DNA from: Taiwanofungus camphoratus
Taxonomy: Eukaryota; Basidiomycota; Agaricomycetes; Polyporales; Taiwanofungaceae
Direction of reading: 5' to 3'
DNA: 64,000 bases
Assembly (NCBI GenBank): GCA_003999685.1
Contig: CP021230.1
Span: 868,001-932,000, forward strand
Shown here: positions 1 through 11,122 of the stretch, one piece after another
Position numbering within the stretch: the stretch's first letter is position 1
How the letters are laid out: every line of letters begins with the position of its first letter
Position numbers and translations under genes: made by a program
The notes under the pieces: model-generated
Told to the model about the DNA's origin: nothing
Database searches by the model: none
The model's input: the letters and a program-made list of their open reading frames with translations, nothing else

Positions 1-222
1 CCCAGTGAGCACCAGGGGACAGGGCAGGATCCCTCTATGTGGAATTTGCCTCCACCACCCCCCAAAAGGGTGGCCTCAGAGATGGCCAGAGAAGGGACAG
101 AAGGAGGGAGAGGCCAGGGAGGAAGGGAAGGGAGTAGGAGGGGCCCCTCACAGTCAGTCAATCCCAGTACTGCTTCCTCCAGACAGTCCCTCGGGACCTC
201 ATCCCGACCTCCGGAATAGACT

Positions 223-1835
223 GTGCTTCCCCCTCCCCCCCCATCACCAGTCACCCGGCATCCATCCTGGGACACATCTGGACCGCTGGACTGGATGCAG
301 CTTCCTCCCCCACCTCTCCCATTGACAGGCCACTCATTGATGGTGCAGGCAGGGCCCTCACCCTCAACATCAGCTGGCCAGTCAGCCCGGCTGCCATCTC
401 AACCACCCGACTGGACAATGCTGCCACCACCGCCGGTGTCCTCTGCAGGTAGATCCTGGCCTCCTCCATTTGAACAGCCAGGGTGGACAACTCTACCACC
501 ATCACCCCCATCCCAGTCAGGCCCATTGGCCTGGGCTGCATCACAAGTGCTGGAGTGGACCCAGCTGCCTCCCCCCCCTCCGGCATCAGCCAGACCACCA
601 TGGGGTGTGGCGCCAGTGGGTCATGCACTGGCACCATCAGGAAGCAAAGGAGGAGCGGCACCATTCTCTGGTGTAGCAGGGCTGTTGGGAGCAGGTGGAC
701 CAGCATCGGGGCATGCAACGGTGCTGCTGGGCTCAAGCACAATGCTGTCAGGTCGTGGTTCAGTGCCAACGGGTCCTAGTATGGCGCTGTCGGGTCATGG
801 ACTGGTGTCATCGGGTCCTAGCACAGTGCTGCCGGGTCGTGGACCGGCACTGTTCAGTCATCCAGTGGTGCTGTCGGGGGCAGGCACAGTGCTGGTGGCC
901 GCAAGCACATCTGCAGCAGGGAGTGGGACAATCCCAGTACCGAAGAAGAAGGGCAAGAAAACCCACCTTCTGTCCACTGTCCCCCTCCCCCCTTCATGTA
1001 TGACAATAATGTGGAGGTCATCCCTCTCACAGAAAATGTGAAGAAGTATCATGAGTCCCGCCCCATTCCTTCCAGGTGCTTGGTGTCCACAATCTATGGC
1101 ACCATCATTGACATCAAAAGGCCCACCAAGCCGCACCCCGACCTCACCCCCTTTGAGAAGAGGAGGCATGACCTCTTCGGCCCCAGATGTCCCACCATGA
1201 CCTCCACAGGCTACAGGGAGATGATGGCCATCAGGCATCAGGAGTTCTTTGCTGATGAGAGGTTTGTGGCAGTGGGATTGAGCCCCAGCCAGAGGAGATT
1301 GCCTCTCCCTCCTCCTTCATCCTCCTCTTCTGGTAGTGGCTCTTCTGAGGATGGATCTGGCAGTGAGGGACACAGCTCTGGAGGGGGGTTGCAGTATGAG
1401 ACAGATAGTGATGAGGATGATGATGATGATGATGATGAGGAGGAGGAGGAGGAGGAGGAGGAGGAGGAGGAGGAGGAGGAGGAGGAGGAGGAGGAGGAGG
1501 AGGAGGAGGAGGAGGAGGAGGAGGAGGAGGAGGAGGAGGAGGAGGAGGAGGAGGAGGAGGAGGAAGATGAGGAGGGGCAGGGCCAGGGGGATGTCATAGA
1601 GCTCAGCTCTGATGCTGGGCAGCATGCAGATCAGATGGAGGTGGATGAGGGCCAGGCTCAGGTAGGTAAGTTCTTTTTCCCCTTTTCCATGGTTCTAATA
1701 GTACATGGGCATGCACAGGCACAATTCTCAGCAGGGGGACAAGCTCAAGGGCCAGACCCCCATGATGATGGTGAGTTCTCAATCATGGTTCTCTCATCCA
1801 ACTCCTGCCTTTGTGTTCACTCATTGTTTATGTAG
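223..1835 (+). other. Low-complexity, repeat-rich ORFs of unknown identity
   Basis: Two overlapping plus-strand reading frames, 223-1041 and 996-1835. The first is Pro-rich, with a recurring W(T/M)xLPPPP element followed by short Ser/Gly/Val repeats. The second starts MYDNNVEVIPL, has about 100 residues of ordinary composition, then a Ser-rich stretch and a run of Asp and more than 40 Glu encoded by the GAT/GAG microsatellite. The frame change near 990 suggests either an intron or a frameshift. I do not recognise the family. Its position beside decayed retroelement sequence makes a repeat-associated or broken gene the likeliest reading. Many opposite-strand ORFs here (poly-Ser, poly-Leu) are shadows of the same repeat. 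Confidence 0.35.
1412..1569. repeat. GAT then GAG trinucleotide microsatellite
   Basis: A short run of GAT units (about 1412-1437) passes directly into an almost perfect GAG/AGG run to about 1565. In the plus-strand ORF it reads as an Asp run followed by more than 40 Glu. The switch from GAT to GAG units keeps the frame acidic throughout. Confidence 0.95.
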
Positions 1836-2201
1836 AATCTGTCTTTTCTGCAGACTTGCTGAGATGGGCTGATGAGCACACTGAGACCCAAGCTGCTGCT
1901 CAGTTGGTATATGCTTATTAGCATCTCAGGGTGGAGCAGGTCAAATCTGCTGATTCTTTGCAAAGGCTGACTGACATGAGGGACTTCAATGCCTTGGGGG
2001 TGGATTCTGTAGCACATGTACTAGAAAGGTACAAAATGTAACCATATCTACATTCCTGTTCTTGGGACTTCATGTATATCTGAACATGGCTGTAATTTAT
2101 CAAAGCTTTACCCAACAGTGAGGCCTTCATTTAGGCATCAGACTTGACCTGGCTGCTGCAAGGGCCAGGGGGCATCCCTGGAAATGAGAAATGGCTGGCC
2201 G

Positions 2202-2650
2202 ACCCATTGCAATAGAATGGGTCCATGACCGGCCGACCCATTGCAACAGGATGGCACCATTGCTGGCCGACCCATTGCAACGGGATGGGTCCATCACCGG
2301 CCGTCCCATTGCAATGGGTAGGTTTCATCTCCGGCTGACCCATTGCAACAGGTAGATACTATCCCCGGCCGACCCGTTGCAATGGGTAGGTACCCTGCCC
2401 GGTCGACCTGTTGCAACGGGATGGTACCATCACCAGCCAACCCGTTGCAACAGGATGGTCCCATCACTGGCCAACCTGTTGTAACGGGATGGTCTCATTC
2501 CCGGCCGACCCGTTGCAACGGGAATACATTCATGCCCAGCCAACCCATTGCAACGGGGCTTGTTTCAATGGTTGGCCGACGCCAGATGGCCCATTCACAA
2601 CGGGCCAAACTCAGCATTTATTGGCCTGTTGCAACGGGGTTTTTCACTGG
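2202..2650. repeat. 34-bp tandem repeat with a palindromic core
   Basis: About eleven clear head-to-tail units plus two degenerate ones. Each begins CCC(A/G)TTGCAA and ends near CCGGCCGA, with a period of about 34 bp. The core CCCGTTGCAACGGG is a perfect 14-bp palindrome, and some units carry the alternative CCCATTGCAATGGG, which is also palindromic. The rest of the unit is a variable spacer of about 20 bp containing CCATCACC-like sequence. The array abuts the RNase H remnant of the gypsy element. No cas-like genes are nearby and the host is eukaryotic, so this is not a CRISPR. Confidence 0.9.
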
Positions 2651-2654
2651 ATGG

Positions 2655-4475
2655 GCTTAAACAGCAACTGGCACCCCTACGGCTACATCTCTCAAAGCAT
2701 GACAGCTGCAGAATGAAACTATGATGTATACAACCGAGAACTGATGGGGGTTATGCAGGGACTCAACGAATGGAGCCATCTTCTTATTGGAAGCCTGCAC
2801 CCAGTAACGATTTATAGCAACCACAAGAATCTAACCTACTGGAAGAGAACTCGAAATGTCAACCAACGTCAAGCATGATGGGCCCTACAACTCTCAGAGT
2901 TTGACTATCGCTTGGTCCACGTTCCTGGGTCACAAATGATCCAAAGCGATGCCCTTTCCCAACAACCTGACCATGACAACGGATCATCAGACAACCAAGA
3001 TGTCACTATTCTACCGGACAATGTCTGGGTATCTGCCATTGACATAAACCTTCGTGCTTCTGTCACCGAAATATGTGCAGATGACTCACTCTACATGGAG
3101 GGCATGAGGAACGCAAAAGAGGGCCCCAACGATCACCGGTCAATCCTGGACAGAGACCTTCTCTATGACAATAAAGCCTACATTCTCATGGACAAAAAAC
3201 TCTGACAAAAGGTTGTATCCAATTATCATGACCTGCCCTCAGCTGGACACCCCAGCATCCAGAAGACACTTGGACTCCTCCATCATGACTACTGGTGGCC
3301 GAGAATGGCAGACTTCCTTGCCCGCTATGTCAAAGGCTGTGGAACCTGTCAACAAATGAAGGTAAACACTCACTTTACACGGCCAGCCCTCCTCCCGATC
3401 AAACCAACAAAACATGCCACTCCATTCAGCACATTTTGTTGCGACTTCATCACCGACCTCCTGGTCTCAAATGGCTTTGACAGTATTCTGGTTGTTGTGG
3501 ACCACGACCTTACAAAGGGGGTAATTTTCATTCCATGCAACAAAACAATTGATGCATCCAGAACAGCCGAAGCCTTGTACCAAGAAGTCTACAAATGGTT
3601 TGGCCTACCAGACAAGATGATCAGTGATCGAGGACCCCAATTCACATCAAAAGTCTTCCAGGAACTATGCCAAATGACAGGGGTAAAATCCACAATGAGC
3701 ACAGCATTCCACCCTCAAACAGACGGAGAAACAGAGTGTGTCAATCAAGAGCTGGAGATCTACTTGAGATGCTTCATGAGCAACAACCTGGATAAGTGGT
3801 CCTCCTTACTAAGTACAGCACAATTTGCTCACAATTCCAGGGAACACTCTGCCATCAAATCCTCACCCTTCAAGGTGATGATAAGATTTGACCCTCGAGG
3901 AATCCCCACCATACACCCAGGAACAGACATACCAGGTGCAGCATATCGGCTAAAGAACCTACAAAAAATCTGGGAAGAGGCTCATTCAGCAATGGAACTT
4001 GCACAAACCGTGCTCACAAAATGTGTAAAACCCCATGGAACAGGGTTTCGTAAAGGTCAGCAGGTTTGGTTAGACTCACAAAACCTAAAGCTGCCATACC
4101 CATCCAGAAAACTGGCCCCTAGACGAGAAGGCCCTTTCTGAGTCACAGAAGTGTTAGGCCCAGTCTCTTACAGGCTAAAACTCCTCGAGTCATGGCGAAT
4201 ACACCTGGTCTTTCACACTACTCTTCTCTCACCCTATTCAGAAACAGAGATCCATGGGCCTAACTAAATGAGGCCACCTCTGGAGCTTATCGATAGAGAA
4301 GACAACTACAAAGTAGAAGCCATCTCGGGAGAACTTACGGAGAAACCGCTGCAAGTATAGGGTCAGGTGGAAAGGCTACTTGTCAGCCGATGATTCATGG
4401 GAACTGAAAGCCCACTTAACCGAAACTGCAGAAGAGACCCTGGAAGCATATAAACAGAGAAAGAACCTGAGTTAA
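2655..4475 (+). mobile_element. Decayed Ty3/gypsy (chromovirus-type) pol remnant
   Basis: Plus-strand remains of a retrotransposon polyprotein in normal order. RNase H lies from about 2665 (HPYGYISQSMTAAE, then YNRELMGVMQGL). The HHCC zinc-binding integrase N-terminus is near 3220-3355 (YHD..GHP..CGTC). The integrase core is near 3430-3800, with DFITDLL, a DRGPQFTS segment and HPQTDGETE. A chromodomain follows near 4300-4470 (VRWKGY, WELKAHL). Gag, protease and reverse transcriptase are missing upstream, where the tandem array begins. Stops at 2716, 2878, 3203 and 4139 all fall where Arg is expected, and the chromodomain contains a frameshift. It is not functional. Confidence 0.88.
3305..4258 (+). 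pseudogene. Integrase core of the gypsy remnant, broken
   Basis: The longest open piece of the retroelement (278 residues, 3305-4141) carries the end of the zinc finger (CGTCQQMK) and the rve-type integrase catalytic core. Asp residues are visible in the CDFITDLL and SDRGPQFTS segments, and the conserved HPQTDGETECVNQELE motif carries the final Glu. A TGA at 4139-4141 sits where Arg is expected (PF[16 protein letters not shown]), and homology continues beyond it to about 4258. In a live element this enzyme would insert the reverse-transcribed copy into chromosomal DNA. Confidence 0.85.
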
Positions 4476-6180
4476 GTCAGTTCGCAACCTCGTCCCCTCA
4501 AACTACTACTCACAATGGCCTGTCAGTCCAACCAAGCCGCTCATGCCCGAGCTTGAGCAAACACTCAAGCCTTTGGAGATAGTCGAAGGGCAACCCGCAC
4601 CTCCACCTCGGGATCCTCTTCTACCACACCACCTTCTCCACCTACCCCGAATGAGGATAGGTCTGATATACCTCTGCGCCCCGAAAGCACCCATTTTTGG
4701 TTTTCTATGCACTTCTAGGCTACTCTACAGATCATCAGGACAAAGACCCACAGTCCATGCATCATAACACCACCCGAGAATCCCAGTCAATGCACCAAAA
4801 CATCATCATTCAGACTTCGGATATCAGAAGTTCTACAGCACATCTTAGAAGCCTCTATCCTACAGAGCAGTCTCTCCTACTCTTTAACGCACTCATTCAG
4901 CTCATCCTAGCATCCCTCTTACATTCTCAAGTCCCTCTTGTTGGCCAAGAGAAACCGAGCACAAGTCCTTCAGTCTTTGATTTTCGGTCCTCAATCCCCA
5001 GTCCTTCGGTTATCGGTCTTCGGTCCTCGGTTCTGGTTCTCAGTCCCTTGGTCCGGAGTCCTGGCCTCTTGTTCATGACGTCCATATGATCCCTTGGTAT
5101 TGCCTAGACTCCCTATGCATCAGCTTGACGGTTCGGCACTCTTAGGTCCCTGTTCCCCCCAAGGCCTGGTAAGATAGCCCATCTTCCATATGATGATCTC
5201 TAGATAAGCATCCCTCACCCTGTGCCATTCCCCAGTAACCTTTTTACCACATTCAGTGTCCCTGTTTCATGTCCTACTTCAGTTTAGTTCCCCATATGGT
5301 ACGCTGATCAGATCCTAGATTTTACGATTTTCAGTTTGTTTTCAGTTTCTTCGGTTTTATTTTGCATAAGATACTTTGACACCATGGACCCCTTATGTAG
5401 ACTCCTGTACCTACCAGATGGCAGAGAAGATACACGCTCCCATCTTGTCTCACAGAATCTACAGACTTGTCCCCCAGAGTTCAGATTTGGGCTTCCCCTG
5501 CTCTAAGGCTTCTCTACAGTCTGACAAGGTTCCCCTCCATCATATCTACGCCTATTGTCAGCCAGCAGTCCTATTATATTGTATATCGCAGCAGTTCTAC
5601 ATCTTCTACATCCTACGTTCCTGAAGTTGGAGTAACTTCGGTCTGAGTAACCAGTCCCCCTCCTCCCCCTCATCCAGCATGCCTCCACCCTCGTTATACC
5701 CCATAGGCACGTGTTGCACACAGTCCAGTCTATCAGTCATCACCTACGCCAGCCCTACATACCATTCCTACACCATCAGCCCTCAGCAGTATCCCCTATC
5801 CCGAATACATTGGTTTTTGGTTTATCTTTCGGTTCTCGGTTTACCATCAGTGCACCCTCAGTTCCTTCGACTCCTTTGCACCTGGCTGGCATTCAACCAG
5901 CCTGCTGCCATCAGATTAGAAGACCACGCTCCTACCTTCCTGGGACTGTCTGCACCTCGGCATAAGATCCTGTCATGCAGGATTCATTGGCCCCTTACTC
6001 CTCTGCACACACTAGACTTTTAGACCCCTGACAGTGGTCTAGGTAGTTTCTCTGTCATGTTCCCTCACTTACCTTTTCCTCTGGTATCCTTCACAGGTAC
6101 CACACCGCTTTAGCTCTCTCTACTCATTGGGACGCATCGGACCTACTCCCTAGGTCCATCCCCACAGTTCAGGACCCCCT
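4476..6180. other. Retroelement-flanking stretch without a convincing gene
   Basis: A Met frame begins at 4515 just after the chromodomain, but it is interrupted by stops. The sequence is Ser/Thr/Pro-rich when translated. It has short TCGGT-type degenerate repeats around 4975-5050 and TTTCAGTTT repeats around 5325-5360. It probably belongs to the same decayed element as the zinc-knuckle ORF downstream. I see no intact coding sequence. Confidence 0.5.
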
Positions 6181-7340
6181 AGGTCATATCAACATCCAAC
6201 GCATCATTTCAGTGGCCCACTTCCACAACCCTCCACCTGGGGAAGGAGCTCTCCCAAACCCCACTGACGTCCTCTATCGCCCCCGAAATATCTATGACTG
6301 TGACTCCACACTGATGGACCTGCTCCAAACCTGAGCCTCAGACATTACCCACCTCATCCTCACTCAACCCCACACCTGTAACAACCTCGAGGAATATGAA
6401 GCCTTCAGTGACTACCTCGATGCCTGTCTGGAATATTTGAGAACTATCGATGACGCAACCCACCAACTGGCTCTGTGAAAGGATTGGATCCAACTCCTGG
6501 ATTTCAAAGTGGTCTGAACCCTCTGAACCCTGGACAACATGAATGTCGCCCGACACATGTGCCATATAATCCCTCTCCATCGTCACCCTGGTCACCTGCA
6601 ATTCATCTGCTGTGACCAATCAGAGGCTGTTCTCACCTCCCCCACTCCTCCACCCCTACCCGAGAATCTGCTCCAAACCTTCATTGACTCCTCTGCTGGA
6701 CAACAGTCCACTGGAGCCCCAACCAGTCAAGTGGACTCCCTCCCAGCCCACATGCATCCAGGACTGGGATGGCGCCCATGCGGTCAGTGCCATACCTGCA
6801 GGAGCATGCAACACTGGATGCATGACTGCCCCCAGTACAGATGCACTCGGTGTCACTGCCTGGCACTGGGTCATTTATCACGAGAATGCACCAGCGCTCG
6901 TCATGCATCTGCACCCCCTTCTGTTGCCTCGCCTGGGGAAGACCTCTTACGAAACATAGTCAATAACCTGGTCACCCCGATCCCTGCCCCAGTCCCTGTC
7001 GCCGCTCCCACCAATCCACCTCGGACCCTGCCATCCCAATGCCCCAGAGCCCAAGGATGATCAGAACCCCACACCGACCCCATTGATGGCACTCATATCG
7101 ACATCTCACATCCCTCTTGTGCACCAGAACCTGGGGCGACCACTGGACCATTCCACCAGGGACCAACAGAGTGCCTCACCCCCCCACCCATCATACCCCC
7201 TCCCTCTATTACCCAACCCCGCTCCCCACCTCCCTCATACCACCACGAATGGTTCAACCAACATACCAACTCACACCTCAATGATAACGACTGGGACGAT
7301 GATGTCCTGAAACTCTACGGTGATGGTGAGCAATAAGGGA
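6180..7340 (+). pseudogene. Zinc-knuckle (gag-like) ORF, hypermutated
   Basis: One plus-strand frame reads from about 6180 to past 7060, broken only by TGA codons near 6332, 6476, 6512 and 6521, each plausible as a mutated CGA. The second half (open from 6539) has a CCHC knuckle (C-x2-C-x4-H-x4-C, CHTCRSMQHWMHDC) and a second Cys/His cluster ending GHLSREC, then a Pro/Ala-rich tail. Paired knuckles are typical of retrotransposon Gag nucleocapsids. Gag normally precedes pol, so this either belongs to a second element or to a rearranged copy. The family is not certain. Confidence 0.55.
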
Positions 7341-7553
7341 CTTGCTTATCAGAGGCGGCGGCTGCAACCTTGCTGGGTCCTTACCCAGAGGCCACATGCT
7401 TGCATGGTATGTGATGAAACACTCGCATCTGGAAGGACGAGGTGAAACATCCTCATGGTACGTGGTGCGACATTCGCATTTTCTCTCACATTTCATATTT
7501 AATTCAGCAAATCAAATGAGATTGACCGGAGTTCAATCTTAGTAGGGGGGTAT

Positions 7554-8091
7554 TGAAACAATTACCTGCATTATGCTTACCTCATAGACTCTGACTTGTA
7601 TCAGGCCCCACTTACACATTCCCCTACACATACTGATTGCTAATATGGCCTGATGACTCATATCACCTTTGTACCATTAGTTTTACCACTTGACAGACCC
7701 CCTGCCCTAGTGTAGTACTTGGTCCGTGCTCATTGCTTGTATTAGTATATATAGGCATGTATTAGTTAGATCGAACTATAAGTTCAATCTGGGTACCATA
7801 TTGTATTCATGTCTTGCTACCGCTTCGCTTGACACCTTTGAAACTTCATGCTACTCGGACTGTATCGTCCATAAGTCCTCACCACCCTCTGTCAGGCCCC
7901 GCATCGGATAGCGGTCCAAGATACCAATTTGTATCACACTGTATCACTGCTACTTTATTCCTATGGGTTATATTGGTTATTCTGTCTACTTACATGCAGG
8001 CTAGAATAAGCTGTGTTATTATGTACTGTATGCTGCTACAGATACCCTCAAGGGTTGTGTATCTGTGCTGCTGATGTTGTCCTATCCACAA
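7554..8091 (+). repeat. Candidate LTR (3' or solo)
   Basis: A purine-rich tract (AGTAGGGGGG, 7541-7550) just precedes a TG at 7554-7555. A CA at about 8090-8091 could be the other end. Inside are a TATA-like stretch (AGTATATATAGG, near 7747) and AT-rich sequence without ORFs. The layout fits a 3' LTR after a polypurine tract, but no matching 5' LTR was found in the window, so both boundaries are guesses. Confidence 0.35.
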
Positions 8092-8261
8092 AAGACAATC
8101 CAGCCATCTGAGCTTTTCCACCCTCTTGCCAGCAACCTGTCACTCATGTACAAACTGATCAGTCACCAGTAGGTCCAACACCAACATTTTGACTTGGTCA
8201 TCACATGCCATTGATCAATACCACAGCAATGATCATTCACAGAGCAGCACGTTGGTAAACC

Positions 8262-10239
8262 TTACTGCTCCTTTACCTCAGGCTTGCCATTGATCACCAG
8301 GCATTCCAACTCAAACCACTCAGACATCTCCAAGCGCCGTAAGAGCACCTCATCGATTCCACTTGATGGTGTGAGCACACCACCACCATGTGCGAGTTCA
8401 GGGAGCGTGGGTTTCTCGAGCAGCAGGGCCAATGCAGGCTCGGCTACCATGACTGTTTTCCCGCAGATTGAATATGTGGTGATGTATGTACGGACAATCA
8501 AATTGGGGAATATGGCGAGCAGGAGAACGACACGACGTACTCGATGTCAGGAGGTAGCCCGGGTCCCCGCGCCCGCGCAGCACTGTCTTGACGTGTACCT
8601 CGGACATGCCATCACTCGGCACGAATGACGTATAGTTCGTTGCTTCCAAGAAGTCGCTTTCCATCAACCTGAGAACACCGAATCAGACATTTAACATTGA
8701 CATCACAGACCCGAAGAAATATACCTTTCCGAAGGTCCCTCACCAGACTGTGGCATGAACCACTGGAGCACCCAACGCACTTGCCAATGGGCCAAGATTA
8801 TGTCAGTCATTGAGACTCAATTGACTTTGAAGCGCAAAACACAGGCGATGACACACCTATCTCCGGGAGTAAGACGAATATCGCCAAGCCAAACAGGTAG
8901 GCCAAGTTCAGCAGCACCGCCGGCATGTACCCACACGCCGCCGCCGGGAGGGCCCAACATCCGTCATATGTGAAATGCGAGCCATACGCGTGCTCACCCG
9001 CTCGTTCCTTGTCCTGTCCTAGTGACATGTGCGAAGGGGAGACCGCAGCAAGCGCACGCAGGCCCCAATGTACGCTGCACAACCGCACGGTTCGCACGTG
9101 CTATCGGGAACGTGATGGCAAGCTCAGGTGGCGACGTGAATGGGATGGCGTAGCACAGCCCGGGCTGCAGGCTCGGCGTGCCTTGCACTGCTGCAGCGAC
9201 AAAATGAGCAATCAGTTACCGGTGGGATCAGCATGCAACACGAGATGCATGGTACCGGGGCTCAGCCCACAGTCGCCCATCGCCCGCACGATCTTGTGCC
9301 GCGGGACATCCTCGAGCAGTGTGAGCACTGACGCGAACGTCCTGCCCGACACGCCGCCCTGCGTACGATATACCGTTAGCGAGCCCCCGAGGCCGGCAGG
9401 CTTGAGGGCCGCATGCGCCCGCATGACAAGTAGATCTGCGGGAACGGAGCCGAACCACTATGATTGCGCCCATCTTGGATGCGCGGTAGTCGAACCTGAG
9501 GAAAACCGGGTAAACACTTCCACGCCGTTGTATCAGTCTGAAATGGGATCTAGATGCACAGTGCATACTACCAATGCATTTAACAATTCGGGTAGTAAGC
9601 AACAAATCTCAAAGGATGGCTCTCGATAATTGATGGGCTGCAAAGGCTGCAATTCAGCCTGAGTACGTAGTCCTGACTATTCGGGACCATTGGTACCTCC
9701 TTCAGTGACAACGGCTAAACCAAGCACAGGAGGAAAGCTCGGGCTCAGAGGAGGGCTGAATGCTGATGAGAACATGACCGCTGGACTAGACTAATCCCGT
9801 ACAATCGTTGTGAACTTCAAACCACCCTCTGCTCACCTGTCGATCATCTCCCTGATTCATGGCGTCTCCCCGGTGAGGTCAACATAATGCGCCCCATGGC
9901 GGGCACACGTCCTTGACGCCACAGCCTTAGCGCAGTGGAGCACAGCACAACTCACGACCTCTGTACCCCATCGCCAATACGGCCCGACGGCGCTAATCAC
10001 GACCTTCTCCAGACCTGCGCAGGCTGCGTGACGTCTACATGCACGGTGAGAACGCGCTCGTCGAGCGCGAGGCTCTGCTTGAGCGCGTCCAGCTTGGAAG
10101 GCGAGCGCGCCGCGATGCCAAGCATGAAGGACGTGCGCTGTGGGTGATTAGCTAGGTATCGTGTAATGAAGCGGCCTCTAAAGCCTGGTGAACGAGATAT
10201 ATGGGCTTGTGTGCGAATTGGCAGACTAGCAGAATTCAC
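8262..10239 (-). pseudogene. Saccharopine-dehydrogenase-like (SCCPDH family) oxidoreductase, dead
   Basis: Reading the minus strand from 10239 downward, fragments of one NAD(P)-binding oxidoreductase appear in order but in shifting frames. They are an N-terminal Rossmann piece (GRFITRYLANHP, LGIAARSPSKLDALKQSL); RHGAHYVDLTGETP; TVYRTQGGVSGRTFASVL with DVPRHKIVRAMGD; AIPFTSP with ANRAVVQRTLG; and GDPGYLLTS then ALALLLEKPTLPELAHGGGVLTP near the C-terminus. A TGA at 9857-9859 replaces the Trp expected after GETP, several frameshifts separate the pieces, and the start of the nucleotide-binding loop is lost. The family is usually membrane- or lipid-droplet-associated. The assignment is from recalled family motifs. 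Confidence 0.8.
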
Positions 10240-11122
10240 CTGTTGCGCCTATCACAAGGATGTCCGTCATGACTTCTATGCGACTCAGGGGTGGGGTGAG
10301 CCTGTGATTAGGGAATCAGGGAAAATTTGGAGATTATTACGGCCAGGCTCGTAGTGGATGAACAAAAGTATCGCAAGTTAAAATCGCGGTGCAGCGCGAT
10401 ACTGATAACAAGTCGCGTCCGAGTGTGAATCCAAAGACGCGACGCGACGGTGCACGTGCCGTGGTACTAGCGAAACACCGTGATCAACGTTTCGAATGAA
10501 TTTCAGGTCCATCGTCCTGCTCGTGTGGTCTGCGGAATACGGGTCGTACGGAACTGTGCAACCTAACCTTCATTCATGTTGTCACGAGTAGGCTTTTGTT
10601 CAATCGTCGCGCATGGCCGAGACGACTGATTGACAAATTGAGAACCTCGAGTCAGCCATAAGCTATCTATTGGGGAAGCACTGACCAAATATCTATCGGT
10701 AAGTCTGCCTAGCCAGGAACTGGGGTTTCCATTCGCTGTTTTTCGACAAGAATTTCGCAGGGTTCGCATTATGTAGAATCCCTACATGTCGCACAACCTT
10801 TATTTCCGATGGGTCGGTTCTGGGCGTAAATCAGGCTTGCTGTCCACCAGACTGGGAGCGTACATATGTCATTATTGATAAGTTCACCTGCTCACCTGCA
10901 CTGAAATATACAAAGCTGAGCAGCGCTGCACCATGAACTCTACGAACTTCTTTTCTGTTGTGGCAGATCAACAACTAATCATTGGTAGGTGCTAATTGTT
11001 CGTTGACCAACTCCAATTGGAAACAACCCCACGAGCCTTGCCTTCCAGGACTAATACTTTGAGACGCTGTTTCCCAAACTCTCCGTGCAAACCGCCCGCA
11101 TAGTTGAGAGAGAGTTCTTGCA
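10240..11122. other. Non-coding; upstream region of the first FAD-oxidoreductase copy
   Basis: No gene seen. From about 10690 the sequence matches 22988 onward (for example the shared TTTCCATTCGC, ATGTCGCACA and GCAGATCAACAACTAATCATTGGTA stretches), so the promoter region was duplicated along with the FAD gene. The first 400 bases match nothing else in the window. Confidence 0.7.

Noticed and set aside
1238-1625. Minus-strand poly-Ser and poly-Leu proteins
   Set aside because: They are other-frame readings of the GAG microsatellite.
2202-2650. CRISPR array
   Set aside because: Regular palindromic units with short spacers look superficially similar, but the spacers are themselves repeats, the genome is eukaryotic and no cas genes are present.
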